64,000 nucleotides of DNA from Aurifilum marmelostoma (Eukaryota > Ascomycota > Sordariomycetes > Diaporthales > Cryphonectriaceae), in assembly GCA_027559495.1 (NCBI GenBank), contig JAMXSV010000005.1:558001-622000 (forward strand), given 5' to 3'. Made by a program: the position numbers and the translations under genes. Each line of letters starts with the position of its first letter. Positions within the stretch are counted from its first letter, which is position 1. The notes beneath the pieces were generated by a model. The model saw nothing but the letters and a program-made list of their open reading frames with translations. It ran no database searches and was not told where the DNA came from. Shown here in pieces: positions 1 to 11,949 of the stretch.

Positions 1-244
1 CACACTCTCTCTTGTTCCTTGCCACGCAAGACACATGAGACACTTGACGAACTCCCTTGTTTCCTAACCATATAGACGCTCCAAGGCATACACACACACA
101 GACAAACATACACTGTTGTTGCATCTCTCTCTCTCTCTCTTTTATTTCTACCCAAACACCTACACAATCTATTACATAGTTCCTATTCCCCCCAAATCAA
201 CCCACGTCCATCATCATCCCTTTTTCTCTCCCCCCCCCCCAACG
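1..244. promoter_or_regulatory. Upstream leader of the Clr5 gene
   Basis: This is non-coding. It contains a CT-repeat (about 127-141) and a C-run (about 230-240) just before the start codon, a pyrimidine-rich leader common in filamentous fungi. No clear TATA box stands out. Confidence 0.4.
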
Positions 245-2629
245 ATGAAGAGAAATCGTGAAACAGCCGTCACCACGGCGGACCCCACGCCGCCCACGAT
301 GGCAGCAGGCATGCCGCTCTCGTACTCGACACCAACGGCATCGACACCAGACCCACGGCAGGGCATGCCAGCAGCCGCCGGCGGGCCCTCATCATCCACT
401 TCGAACCCCGGCAGCAGCACGCTCCCCTGGGCGCGGGCGGCGGACTGGGCCGCATACAGGGACATCATCACCAAGCACTACCGGGACGACAACATGAAGC
501 TCAAAGACCTGATTGTCTTTATGGACAGGGAATACCGCTTTCGGGCAACGTAGGTCTACCCTTTTTTTTTTCTTTTCATTTTTTTTTTTTTTTTGTTGAT
601 TATTGTCCTCGTGAGATTCTTCACCGGTCCTATTCGTGGTCGTAGCAGCTCGAGGCTAACGAGAAGGCGTCTGCTCACTTGTCTCTGTTACAGACCCAAA
701 ATGTACAAAGATCGTCTGACCCAATGGCGTATCGCAAAAAACGTCAAGGCCAGCGACATAAATTCCATCGTGAAAAAGGCCGGAGAGTGGCCCTCTTCCT
801 CCTCTTCGTCCACCTGCACCACCACCGCCGCCAGCACATCATTACCAGCAGCCTCCTCCTCCTCCTCATCATCATCATCGTCCGCCTCTGCCCTGCCAGA
901 CGCAGCAGGAGACGTTGCCAGCTCCAAACCAGAGTTCTATGTCGTCGGCGACAGGCTCATCCGGGCTGACAGGTTGCAGCAGGCCCTGCAGAGGAGGGCC
1001 GCAGCAGCCAGGCGCGCCAAGAAGAGCGCTGCCACCACCAGCTCCGTCCCGGGGCCCACATTCGCTCCAGCAACCGCCGCCGCCGGGTTTGCCGCCCCGC
1101 CACCACCACCACCATCATCATCATCACCATCTTCCTCATCATCGTCTTCTCCTGCCTCTTCCGATTCTTCCTCGGAGGAAGGCGCCCTGCTGCGGCCCAG
1201 CCAGAGCCCCAGCCCAGCCCCATCATGGTCCTCATCGTCATGGGCCTATGGCGTCCCGCCCACCACCTCAACCTCGTCATTCGCCTCCTCCTCTTCCTCC
1301 TCCTCCTCCTCCTCCTCCTCCTCCTTCTTGGTCCCAGTGCTGCTGCGGCCCCCAGAATCAGTACGGGTCCCCGAGAGCATCCTGCAGCACAGCCGGGCCT
1401 ACCTGGCCGGCACCTTCGAGTCCGCCGCCCACCGTGCCATGATGAGCCATCACAACAACAACAACAACCCCCCCAACAACCCCAACCCCTTGACCACCAG
1501 CCACCAGCCGGCCGTCTTCATCGTCGAGATCGAGCTCGAGGGCCCCGTGCAGAGGTTCCGCCTCGCCTTCGAGGAGACCCTGGCCAACCTGCAGCTCCGG
1601 CGCGGCGCCTTTGACCGCGTCGCCTTCAAGAGCCTCGACGGCGCCTTCGACCTCGTCCGCCCCAGCCTGCGCTCCGGCGACCCCCAGATCCTCGCCGTCC
1701 TGCTGCAGGTCATGAGCCTGTGCCTCTACTACGGCCGCTCCGAGATCCTGCGCATGCTCGTCACGTACCTGCAGGACCTGAGCGGGGTCGTGCTCGGGCC
1801 CCGCCACCCCATCGGGCTGATCTGTGCCGACCTGCTCCTCGTCCTGGGGGGCGGCGGCGGCGGCGGCGGCGGCAGTGACGGGCGGGAGAAGGGAGGCGGC
1901 GGCGGCGAGGAGGCATGCCGGGCCGTGTGCGGCATGGCGTCGGAGGCTGTCTGGAGCCAGTTCCGCTCCTACCTGTACCCGACCCGCTCCGCCTCCATGG
2001 TCCACCTGACGGCCGTGCACGCCGACGTCCTCGACTCGCTGGGCCGCCACGACGACGCAGAGGGCTTCCTCCGCCGCGCCGTCGCCTCCCTGGAGGAGGC
2101 CCGCGCCCCTGCCGACCAGCGCCTGCAGGTCGAGCTGCAGCTCGTCTTCTGCCTCAAGCGCCGCGGGAAGTGGCCCGAGGTGTTTGCCCGGCTGGCGCGG
2201 ATCCGCCAGGAGCTGCGCGAGAGCGACGTGGGCGACGAGGACGAGGACGAGGACCTGATGCTGGAGGAGGAGGAGGAGGAGGAGGAGGAGGAGGAGGAGG
2301 AGGAGGAGGAGGAGGAGGGGAGAAGACAAAGTGGTCGGCGGCGGCGGCGGCGGGGGCGGGGTTACTCCGAGGACGTGTTTGTCGAGCTCATGTACCAGAC
2401 GCTGAGGGTCAGTGGGTTCTGCGAGTGTCGCGGCGGGGACCCGGAGAGGGGCAGGCACTTCTTCTGGGAGGCGTTTGAGCTGATGCAGGAGAGAAAAGGG
2501 AGGTACTCGCCCAGGACGACGAGGGCACTGCGCGATGTCATCCGGTATGGTCCTCCTGATGACAGGCTGGAGAGGGATCTCGAGGAGCGGCTTGCCGAGT
2601 TCAGTCTGGAGGCGGATAATTTTTTATAA
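245..2629 (+). CDS. Clr5-domain protein
   Basis: Two exons, 245-549 and 694-2629, encode about 746 residues. Joining them across the GT...AG intron rebuilds a Clr5 domain at about residues 61-117: a Trp-rich start (WARAADWAAYRD), the MDREYRF segment, then TPKMYKDRLTQW and KN after the splice. The Clr5 domain is a fungal N-terminal, probably DNA- or chromatin-associated module; its biochemical role is not settled. The rest is low-complexity Ser, Gly and Glu tracts around a moderately hydrophobic, probably helical region (about residues 330-500) that could be TPR-like. ATG 245 is chosen over the in-frame upstream codon because position 116 is not an ATG and the leader is a pyrimidine-rich 5' UTR. 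The family call rests on the reconstructed domain; the C-terminal function is unknown. Confidence 0.85.
1283..1325 (+). repeat. In-frame (TCC)n microsatellite, Ser tract
   Basis: A near-perfect CTC/TCC trinucleotide run inside the Clr5 gene is read as poly-Ser. Being trinucleotide, length changes here would keep the frame. Confidence 0.9.
2264..2319 (+). repeat. In-frame (GAG)n microsatellite, Glu tract
   Basis: An almost pure GAG run in the same gene encodes a long poly-Glu stretch directly after an Asp/Glu-rich stretch. A (GGC)n Gly tract at about 1848-1872 is a third such repeat in this gene. Confidence 0.9.
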
Positions 2630-2963
2630 GGGTCTCATTGAGAGGAGCATTAATCAGCATAGAATATATTTTGTCCTCCAGGGGACGTGACTGTCTGCTG
2701 TTCTCCCCTCTCTTCCGAGCTGACCAGCGCAGAACAGAGAAGCCATCACGGCGATGAAGACAAGCATGGGCGACAGAGGGTATAGATCAATGAGGAGGAG
2801 AAGCGACACGACGGCTTCAGAGTCAGCACCGAGACCAGAAAGAAAAAGAAAAAAACATCGAAAAGAAAGGCCGCAGATATGTCCTTGAAAAAAGGAAAAC
2901 AAACGTCGAATCATGATCTTCACCAAAAAAAATCCTTCACAAGATGGTCAGTCTCAAGCGTCA
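2630..2963. other. Convergent intergenic gap
   Basis: This is the 3' side of both the Clr5 gene and the glycine-rich gene. It is A-rich (several A-runs at about 2850-2930) and I see no coding sequence; it is expected to hold both 3' UTRs. Confidence 0.5.
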
Positions 2964-3108
2964 TCAGCAGCCTCCGCCGCCACAGCCACCGCCTCCTCCC
3001 CCTCCGCAGCCACCACCTATAGGAGCGTGTCAGTATATGGGCAAGTCGAGGTTGGCGATTTCGAGAGGATCTCTCGACACCTTTGGGAAGATGGAGAGCG
3101 GGACACAG

Positions 3109-3139
<31 letters not shown>

Positions 3140-5886
3140 CGACTTACCACCTCCACAGCCACCACCACCGCCGCCGCCGCCTCCTCCGCAACCGCCACTG
3201 CCGCAGCCGCCGGCCTGTTTGAGCGAGGTTAGCTAAGCGCGTCTGTCCACCAGAAGGGGTCGGTTCAAAGAGAGGCATCGCAAAGAAGAGGTACAAGAAG
3301 AAGAAAAAGGGGACCTTACCCCTGCGCCGCCACAGCCGCCGGGTCCACCACACGCGCCGGCCGCCACGCCTCCTGCGCAGGACCCCGGTGCGCAGCCTCC
3401 CCAGGCGCCCACGCCGCCGCCGATGAAGCCTGGGTCCCATCCGTAGTAGAGGCCCGGGGTGAAGTACATGGGGAACAGGAAGGGCGAGTACATGTAGTAG
3501 CTGTAACCCCAGTGGTTGTAGTACTCATCGCGGGGGGGGCAGCGTGCGGCCCTTCTTCTGGGCGCGCCTGCACGCCTTCTGGTAGTCGAGCTCCAGCTGG
3601 CGGTACTGCCGCTCCCGCATGTAGCCGTCCACCGTGTCCCGGGCGTCGCCTGACTGCTGGCGGACGGCGCTGTGGGCCGAGATGTGGGCGCTCCTGTCGG
3701 GCGGGCACAGCTTGGCGCGGCCCGAGTCGTGGAAGCTCTGCGCCACCTTGTCCTGGGCCGACAGGCCCAGCGCGCGCGACACGCTGTTTGCGCTGCTGGA
3801 GCGGATGGTCTCGCAGTACCAGCAGGTGCACTCGCTGTAGACCTCGCCGTACTTTTCCTGGTAGGCCCGGGTGGTCCAGTCGAAGCCGTCCGCCAGCCTG
3901 TCCTCGGCCATCTTGTCGTCGTGGTCGACAAACTTGCTGTCGGGCGTCAGCGCCGTGGTGTAGCCGAAGTAGGCGCCCGGGGCGAGCTGGTGCGTGTGCC
4001 AGGCGAGGTCGACGTCCAGGGTGGGGACGCACGTCCTGCTGGGGTGGTCGCGCATCAGGGTCATGAAGCGGTGGTACTTGTTGACGAGGCGGGCCATGGT
4101 GTCGCGGGCGTTGGGGCTGTGCAGCCAGTCGATCTGGAACATCTTGGCGGCGAAGATGCCCTGCCTCATGACGGCGCCGCCCAGGTCGAGCGCGAAGGGG
4201 CTGAAGTTCTCCCAGTACCGCGACATCATCTTGCGCACGCAGATCCTCGAGGTGGCCGGCAGGCTGCGCGCCCTGAAGAGCTGCCCGCCCTCGATCTGGC
4301 GTATGGTGGCGTGGTCGGTGAGGACCTGCTCGATGAGGTCCCGGACCGTCTCCATGGTGGGGTTGGCGGGCATGCCGGGCCGTATCAGCTCTGCGGCCTG
4401 CACGATGAGCTTCCTCCGGATCAGGCGGTTCGGAAAGGTGCGCGGGTAGGGGTAGGCGCCAGAGGCGAAGGCGGCGGGGATGACCTTGGGCACGCCCGTG
4501 GTGGGCTCGAGGACGGTGCCGGGCATGGTGGCGGAGCTGACCACCAGCGCCTGGGCGTCCCTGACGAACTTGGCCACGGACAGGAGCTTCTTGTCGATCT
4601 CGACGGCGCACCCGTGGCAGGACCAGAGCAGCTCGCCATCGCCGTAGCCGCTGCCGACCAGGGTAGAGGGGCTCGATCCTCCTGCGGCCTCGTCCCTGCC
4701 GCAGGTCGTCCAGGGGATCTCGAGGTGTGTCTGACAGGCGGGACACTTGATGCTTCTTGTCAGCGAATCCTCGGTATTGTCCCAGGCCCGGCCCGTCTTG
4801 GCAACGAAGGAGGCTCTGGCCTCGTCGGAGGGGTTATAGTTGAAATCGGAGTCGATGGCGGAAGAGACGGGGGCCCAGGGCATGCCGGTGGCCCAGAAAA
4901 CTGACACGCCGATGCGCAGGCAGTCCTCGAGGTAGGACCGCGGGTTCAGCATGTGAGCATGCCATCTGCATTTGGGAGAAAAGACGAGGACGAGTGGCCA
5001 GTGTCAGCTCTACAGCCCAGAAGCAGGTGGAGGACAAGGAGGAGAGGGGAGGGGAGGATCACGGTGGGAAGTGTCCTTACACCATCAAGACATCCAGCGG
5101 GGGCAACATGTCCTCTGTCCACTGGATATAGCTCTTCTCGTCCACAAACATATGGTATTTCGAGGACGTGCTCTCGTACATGTCCTCCTCGCGCAGCACT
5201 GTTTTGGGCATTTGATTCCACCAGGACTCGTACCGGTCGACGGCCCGGGCAACGAAGAGTGCCCATCTCTTCTCGCGGATCTTGCTCAGCCTGATCTTCC
5301 TCTGATGGTCTGGATCCGCGTCCTTCTTGCCAGTGGACGGTGGTGCGCCTGGGAGGACGTCGTCGGGCGGCGGGTCGTCGATGTCGAGGTCGTCGCTGTC
5401 GGCGAGGGTGTCCCAGAGGCCCCAGAGGCCGTCCGTGTAGCCGACGTCATCCTTCATGGACTGGATGGCAAACAGAAGCTTCAGATGGGCCAGACAGGTG
5501 TCCTCGTCGGGCCCGCCGGGTGCGGCGCCCAGGTTCAGGTTCGCAAAGGCGGCATCGATATCGACGTGGGTCGTGTCGCGGTCGTTGGTGTTGACGTCCG
5601 TGTATGCCGGAGGAGGGGCCGACTCGTCGTTCGCAGAGCTGTCCCCATTGACCTGGGCATTGGGCGTCTTTGTCTTGTTGCCATCGTCACCATCTCCTCC
5701 TGCCTGCCGCTCCTTCTTCTTGCCCTTGAGGTGGAAGGGGGAGAGAGGGCATCTTGAGGATGCGACAGGGCTGGCTGACGTAGGTGCTGCGACGTTGGTG
5801 GAGCTGAGAGCTTGGGTTAGGCTCCTGGGCGAGAGGACCCCCGAAAGCTTAGCACCTTGGTAAACCTCGGCAGAGCCTGGGCACGC
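2964..5886 (-). CDS. Glycine-rich domain-containing protein (DUF1399/PF07173 family), frameshifted
   Basis: Exons on the minus strand are about 5886-5081, 4965-3320, 3214-3148 and 3016-2964. Splicing 5081 to 4965 restores LPPLDVLMVWHAHMLNPRSY, and further in is VDLAWHTHQL; both are signatures of the DUF1399 glycine-rich family. The last three exons encode a Gly/Cys-only tail ending GGGGC-stop. At 3532-3539 a run of eight C (minus strand) puts a stop after KKGRTLPPPR. With seven C the frame continues into DEYYNHWGYSYYMYSP, the expected family continuation, so one base is extra in this assembly or the gene is mutated. The 5' end is unresolved: the frame is open to 5886 without an ATG. An ATG at 5752 would be in frame if the C-run at about 5740 were one base shorter. 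Function is unknown; plant members are linked to development and stress. Confidence 0.8.
3109..3135. repeat. (AT)n microsatellite in an intron
   Basis: A pure AT dinucleotide run lies in the 131-bp intron between the last two Gly/Cys exons of the glycine-rich gene. Confidence 0.9.
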
Positions 5887-7132
5887 CTAAGAATGGGGGG
5901 GGGGGGGGGGACACAGTAGCAGAGAGGGTCATGCACTATAGCTCCAGGGTCTGATAGTGCATCTATAGGCCTCTGGGGTGAGAGAGTGCGGGGTAGTAAC
6001 CACTGTAAGTAGTATAAATATGGGTGTAGAAGAATGAGGGCAAAGGCCTAATTGAAATTCAAACGAACCATGTCCTGATATGACCACAGGCTTAGGAAAG
6101 AAGAAGAAAGAAGAAAGAAAGAGAAATAAATAGAAGAGAGAGGGAGACTTCTTTTTAAATAGTCCCTTCCAATTAGCCAATGAGTTTTGTCTTTGGTAAG
6201 TGTCACAAGGCAGTGTGATGTTCATACTGAGAGTTATTTTTCTTTGATCATCTTTAGTTCGACACCTGCGTCTCCTCTGAGTGGTCAGTGAGCTTCAGGG
6301 CGTCCATCAAAGGATGCTGATGCGTTGCCCGGCACTATACTCTTGGGGTATAGGGGGTGAGATCCAGCTTAGGCAGACACAAAACAACCCACAGGGGCGG
6401 TGGCAGGGCAGTCCAGTGTGACCTCATTCCCCGCCACACACTGGGCAGAGAGCACACCAGGATATAGCCATAGTGGTCCCCAGCGGGTGTACAGTGGCCT
6501 TAGTGGGTGTAAGTGCTGGACACCAGAGAGGACAAGGAGTCAGTAGTGCTGACGGGCTCAGAGCAGGGCAGACCTGTGATGCCCTGTCCCGTGTGATAAG
6601 CCACCATTTTCGGAACTCCGGGCTCATTTACTGCAGACAGTTCAGATCGTCGATCAAAGAGAACAAAAAAAAACAAAAAAAAACCCCTGATTGAATAGTG
6701 TCTAGTGTGTGCAGTGCTGATTGCCTAGGCATTTTTCTTTGTTACCAGAATTATCATGTGTGAGCCTGCTTTGGATGCTGGACCGAGGCTTCAACATTCC
6801 CGCAGCACATCATTACACACGCTATGAGAGACACAGGCAGAGAGTACAGCACTGTGGTACAGTACAGTCAGTGGTGGGGAGCCAAGAGCCAGGCCGGCCA
6901 CTCGGGACTCGGGCGAACAGCTTACAGTAGAGTAGAACCAGGTGCCCGATCCTGCAAGTAGGCACAAAGTAAGCAGCACAGAGGGAAACCTCGCATCATT
7001 CCTGCGCTGCCAAATGAGCCCAATCACTTCATCAGCATCGTAAAACATCATTATTCACTGCTGCGATTATTAGTATTGAGTCTCTCATTGCGAAAACATT
7101 CGATATATCCTCTCTCTCATCCAGACTGGAAA
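5887..7132. other. Intergenic region, no gene seen
   Basis: About 1.2 kb lies between the glycine-rich gene (-) and the SDR gene (+), so it should hold both promoters. It contains a run of 16 G at 5895-5910 and scattered A-runs at 6666-6685. Only short ORFs without recognisable motifs occur. Confidence 0.5.
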
Positions 7133-8342
7133 ATGCCTCTCGAGCCTGGTCAGAAGACGGTGCTCATCACCGGGTTTGTAAACCAGTTCAGACTTGACTT
7201 TTGGCATTGTGGACAACCCATTGACTGACCAGAGAATGACGGTCATCTCTGCAGATGTTCTCCAGGTGGCATAGGAAATGAGCTCTGCAAGGCATTCCAC
7301 GCCCGAGGTTTGTGAACTGGGACCACCATTCATGCCGCCTTTCAACCATTGTTGGCGGCGGCGGGGTCGGCGATGATGACGGGCTATGGATTATGGCTGA
7401 CATGATGATTGTTAACAACACAAGGCCTGCATGTCATCGCTACAGCTCGCAATCCGGCCGTCCTGGCAGACTTTGCCGGAAAGCCAGGCTTCACGTGTCT
7501 ACAGCTCGACGTGACCGACGAGAAGAGCATATCGGCCTGCGTGGAAGAGGTTGCCGGTCTGACTGGAGGCACGCTTGACATACTCGTCAATAATGCGTGC
7601 GTCTTCCTTCTCTGTCTCTCTGATTCTCTCTCTATTCTTTCTGAACTACCTCGCTTACTCTCGCGGCCCATTCTTCCCCCCAAAATCCAGAGGCAGGACA
7701 CATACCGTGCCAGCCACCGACCTAGACATGGACGACGTGCGCAAGACCTTCGAGGCCAACGTGTTCGGCGTCATGGCCATGGTCAAGGGCTTCGTCCACC
7801 AGCTCATCTCGGCCCGCGGCCTCGTCATCAACATCTCCTCCGCCTCCTCCGTGGTCCCCTACCCCTTCGCCTCCGCCTACAGCGCCTCCAAGTGCGCCGT
7901 CAACGGCTACTCGCGCACCCTCCGCCAGGAGCTCCGCCCCTACGGCGTGCGCGTCATGGTCGCCATCACAGGCACCGTCCGCACCAACATCAACCTGCAG
8001 ACGGACCGCCAGCTGCCCGGGGACAGCCTGTACCGGCCCATCGAGGACGTCTACAGCTGGCGCCTCACCTTCTCGCGGACCAGCCCCTCGTCGGTCCGGC
8101 CGGAGGATTATGCCAGGACGCTGGTGAATGATGCGCTGCGGCCCGAGTGGCCTGTCGTCCTGCGCGGCATGTTTGCGCTGGGGCGGCCTGACTGGCACTA
8201 TGCTGGAGGGCTGGCCAAGCTGGTCTGGTTTGGTTCGTGCGTGGGCGAGTGGCTTCTTGATACTGTTATCTACCGCATGTTCAAGCTTACCACCCTCGAC
8301 GCCAGGCTGAAGCAGATGGGGGATGCGCGGAAGCTGAGGTGA
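7133..8342 (+). CDS. Short-chain dehydrogenase/reductase, Ayr1-like
   Basis: Four exons (7133-7173, 7255-7307, 7425-7596, 7691-8342) give a 305-residue protein. Splicing rebuilds the Rossmann motif TGCSPGGIG (residues 13-21), the NNA element, and the catalytic Tyr152-x-x-x-Lys156 in YSASK. The TGCSPGGIG variant, length and overall pattern fit the fungal NADPH-dependent 1-acyldihydroxyacetone-phosphate reductase group (Ayr1), which reduces 1-acyl-DHAP in lipid synthesis on ER and lipid droplets. Ayr1-like sequences are also recruited into secondary metabolism, so the substrate is uncertain. Exon 1 is only 41 nt, and two donors are the less common GTTTGT. It is followed by a monooxygenase on the same strand after 1.2 kb. 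Confidence 0.88.
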
Positions 8343-9381
8343 AGGTCCGGCCAGATCAGGGGATAGGTAGTAACTAGGACTTGATCTGTCAGGGCAGCCA
8401 CTCGAATGTATTCCCATGTGTGAGATCTCGCGCTGAGGACAAACTCACCTGGTCACAGGAAAATGGTGATAATATTGTATGTGTGTTACTGTGTGTGGTA
8501 TGTATACAACAGGAATTACTACACATTCATTATCGCCTGGACATAGTAATTATACATTATGTTGTCACATATATCTAAGACACCATTTAGAGTTTGCTCC
8601 TCGTCGCAACCGTGCGCAGTTTGTCAAAGGACCAAGCCGGTCGGACATTATTCCTTCGCGACTCCGAGCAATATATCAGGAATATCATGCATGCAGCAGC
8701 AGGCATTTTGTTATTCCCACTCATTTCTCGCTTCCTTCCCAAGTTTCCCCTCCTCTCCAACCCTCGAACCCACTAAATCCGTCCGTCCCCTCGCCCCCCC
8801 CCCCTCCCTTCGGCTCTTCCGGCCCACCACTCGGTATTTCCCACTACACCCAAAAATGCAGATGTAGTTTCCTACCGCAGTGTTGTTTACCAGGGCGCAA
8901 GACCTCTCAACGAAACAAGGAAAAGAAAGTTGGAGAAGGCTCTCGGGCTCGGCCTCGGCCAATCCTGCGACTGTGCACTGGTCTTGAGCAGACTGCGTGG
9001 CCTCACGAGTTGTTCTGGGAACGGGGGGAAACCCACATCCCGGGGCTTAAGATGAGCACGACGTGTGTAAAATCCGCTTGACTACATCTTGTAGGATCGT
9101 GAGTTGGTAATCGTCTCGGATATGTGAGTTCTCCAAGCACGAGTCTCGACGGTTCATGCGCAGATGGACATGTTCTTGTCGATATAGATTTTTATCTACA
9201 TATAATAATGGCTTATAGGGATATATACTTTGGAGGAGGTCACTAGAGAGAGGTATTAGTCCAGAGCTTCTCCCTAGTTCATCTGCCGAGCCAACGCCGG
9301 TTATTGAAAAAGAGGGCTACGAGAACTTATTTATTTCATCACCACCCGCATTGGGCACTCATCTGTATTTGTGATTCCTAC

Positions 9382-9413
<32 letters not shown>

Positions 9414-9575
9414 GCAAGGTTCATACTTTCTTGACAAGAATCGTGCACTCAAGAGTATAATCCAAAGTGTAACTGGAAAATATATCACAATGGGTTCTGG
9501 TATGGTAATATCCGTTTCATGTGTCACACCCCTCTTGTGTAGCAAATACACTTCTCCATAAGGAACAGAATTCCC
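8343..9575. other. Intergenic region, no gene seen
   Basis: This separates the SDR gene from the FAD monooxygenase and should hold the promoter of the latter. It has a TA then CA dinucleotide repeat at 9382-9413 and C-runs near 8795-8805. The open frames here have no recognisable motifs or codon bias. Confidence 0.5.
9382..9413. repeat. (AT)n(AC)n microsatellite
   Basis: An AT dinucleotide run passes straight into an AC run, upstream of the monooxygenase gene. Confidence 0.9.
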
Positions 9576-11809
9576 ATGACTACTGTACAATGCTTATGCT
9601 TACATCACATACCGGCCCAACTCACAGTCACTCCTGTATTCGACGAATACCCTCCCCAAGTCAGCCTCTCCAAGGACGTCTACCGCCCCTTTCCCGCCCT
9701 CCCCCTAACCTCCCTGACCCCTCCACCATCGACGGCCCCGCCCTCGTCCAGTCTGCCCTCACCTCCCTCAACGATGCTCTCCAGGCCGACGATCCCACCG
9801 CGGTAAAGTCATGCTTCCTCGGCGCTCAGGCCTACTGGCGCGACCTGCTCGCCTTCACATGGCACCTACGCACCTTCAACGACGGCCCTGTCATCGCCCC
9901 GGCCCTGCTCCAGCTGCGGCGCGAGAGGGCTCTGGTCGGCGGGTTTGAGCTGGATGTCGCCAGCGTGAAGCACGCTATCATCACGCCTGCCCTGCGTTGG
10001 GTCGAGGGTCTGTTTTCCTTTGAGACGGCTAGTCCTGCTGCTGTTTGTGGAGGGAGGGTGGTCCTTCTGCCCGAGGAGGAAAAGGAGGGGGGAGGGGGTT
10101 GTCTGGAAGATCTGGACAGTGTCCACCTGGGTTGACGCCCTCAAGACATTTCCAGAGGACACGGAGGGCCTCAGGGCCCCTGGCAAGAACCTGGACGCGG
10201 AGGTCCTCGAGACGGATGTGTTCATCCTTGGAGGTGGCAACGCGTAAGACCTTCTCCCGTCCCTGTCTGTGACTATCAACCAGTGATCGAGTCACGAGAT
10301 TTTGGCTGAAACTATGGACATGGTCGAAAATTTATAGTGGTCTTATCCTCGCCGCTCGCCTGAAAGCCCTCGGCGTCGATACAGTCACTGTCGACAGGAA
10401 TCCCCAGCCCGGTGACAACTGGGCCCTGCGCTACGACTGTCTTCGCTTTCATATTGGCCGACACAACTGCGAGACTCCTTATCTGCGTAAGTATCGTCTC
10501 ATATATATATATATAGTGGCACAATGGCGTCGAACTAACAAGGCCAACAGCGTACCCTGACCACCTCCCCGTCATCCTCACCAGACAAGACCTCGCAGAC
10601 CACATGAAGAATTACGCCGCCACATTCCACCTGTCCATCCTCAACTCGTCCGTCGTCGAGGGTTCCTCCTTCAACCGGACCCGCCGAGCATGGACCTTCA
10701 AGGTGCGCACGCCACAGGGCATCAAGATCGTGAAGAGCAAGCACCTCGTCCAGGCCGCGGGGCTGGGTGGCGCCGCGCCATATGTCCCCAAGATTCCTGG
10801 GACCTATCAGGGCATCAACATCCACTCGGTCGAGTACAAGAACCCAAAGACTCTGACCGACCGAGGTGCCAAGGTGAGTTGCTGACACCACCGGATTCTG
10901 ACCCCCTTCCTGTGCAGAGTGGAACAGGGAAAAAAAAACCTGACAGGATGAAAAAAAAAAAAAAAAAACACCAGTCTGTAGTCATAGTCGGGTCCGCCAA
11001 CTCGGCCTTCGACGTAATGGAAGACTGCGCCGCCGCCGGGCTCCAGACTACCATGATCGCCCGCTCCCCGACCTACATCTTCCCCTGGGAATACTCTCTC
11101 GCCCCGCAGGGCTCTGGGTCTGTACGCCAAGCTCCCCCCTGCCCACGTCGACAAGCTGCAGATGTCCGGGCCGGCCTCGATCTCCGGCCAGCTGGCCAGA
11201 GGCCTGCAGACGGCGCTGGCGCACCAGGAGCCAGACAGGTACAAGCCGCTCGCCGAGGCTGGGTTCACCGTGTACGACGGCGTGTCGGGGGACGGCGATC
11301 TGATGCACCACCTGCTCGAGAGGGCCGGCGGCCATTTCAACGATATTGGGGAGGGCGTCGAGATGATCGTCACCGGCAAGGTCGCGGTGAAGGGCAACGT
11401 CGAGCCCGCGGGGTATACTTCCACGGGGCTGACGCTGAGTGACGGGTCGAAGCTGGACGCCGATGCCATCGTCTGGTGCACGGGTTTCAGGGACAAGGAC
11501 AGGCCGGTGACTGCGCAGTGTCTTGGAGGCGAGGTGTTTGTGGACGCGAAGGGGCAGGAGGAGGGAGACAAGGACGAGGTGCTGGGGCCACAGGATGTGG
11601 CTGCCAGGCGAGATGCCATATGGGGTGTGGACAAGGAAGGTGAGCTGCGCGGTGTGTTTAGGCGGAACCTGAGGATGGAGAACTACTGGATCGTTGGAGG
11701 CACGACTGCGATGCATCGGTACTATTCGTGGCCTATAGCCCTGCAGATCAAGGCTGATCTGGAGGGAATCTTGCCGGAGGCTTACAGGGACACGCCTGAG
11801 GCTGCTTAA
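9576..11809 (+). pseudogene. FAD/NAD(P)-dependent flavin monooxygenase with three frameshifts
   Basis: Exons are about 9576-10243, 10338-10486, 10551-10873 and 10975-11809. The protein has an N-terminal SnoaL/NTF2-like part (QAYWRDLLAFTWHLRTF), an FAD-binding GGGNAGLILAARL, the segment GDNWALRYDCLRFH, and a second nucleotide-binding motif VVIVGSANSAFDV. It fits the fungal flavin-containing/Baeyer-Villiger-like monooxygenases that oxygenate small organics with NADPH and O2. The frame breaks three times: near 9700-9706 (one C missing, or two extra, in a C-run), near 10086-10105 (one G extra in G-runs, before VVWKIWTVSTW) and near 11108-11118 (one base extra, before LGLYAKLPPAHVDKLQM). Introns stay spliceable and the coding sense is otherwise well preserved, so it is either a recent pseudogene or an intact gene damaged by sequencing errors. 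Confidence 0.82.
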
Positions 11810-11949
11810 GGGGGCCAAAATAAGACACGGTTGGCTGAATATGTCCTTCACTGGAGGTTTTGGACAGAAGACGATTATTTTCTCGTTCATTTGCAGGTCA
11901 GGTCAGGCTGAAATAAATACGCACCTGAATCATCTCTTTCTCATTCCAT

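Noticed and set aside
1358..2458. Long minus-strand open frame opposite the Clr5 gene
   Set aside because: It is a shadow of a GC-rich plus-strand gene; its Leu, Ala and Val tracts are complements of the coding repeats and it has no domain.
3316..4746. 476-codon minus-strand frame overlapping the glycine-rich gene
   Set aside because: Its composition is Arg/Pro/Ala/Gly-rich without motifs, while the neighbouring frame carries clear DUF1399 signatures.
3672..4904. 410-codon plus-strand frame opposite the glycine-rich gene
   Set aside because: It is an antisense shadow with no recognisable domain.
5929..6225. 98-codon minus-strand frame upstream of the glycine-rich gene
   Set aside because: It is Phe/Ser-rich from A/G-rich simple sequence and does not splice in frame to the glycine-rich gene.
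8479..9081. 200-codon plus-strand frame between the SDR and monooxygenase genes
   Set aside because: No motif, no codon bias like its neighbours and many overlapping alternative frames; probably chance.
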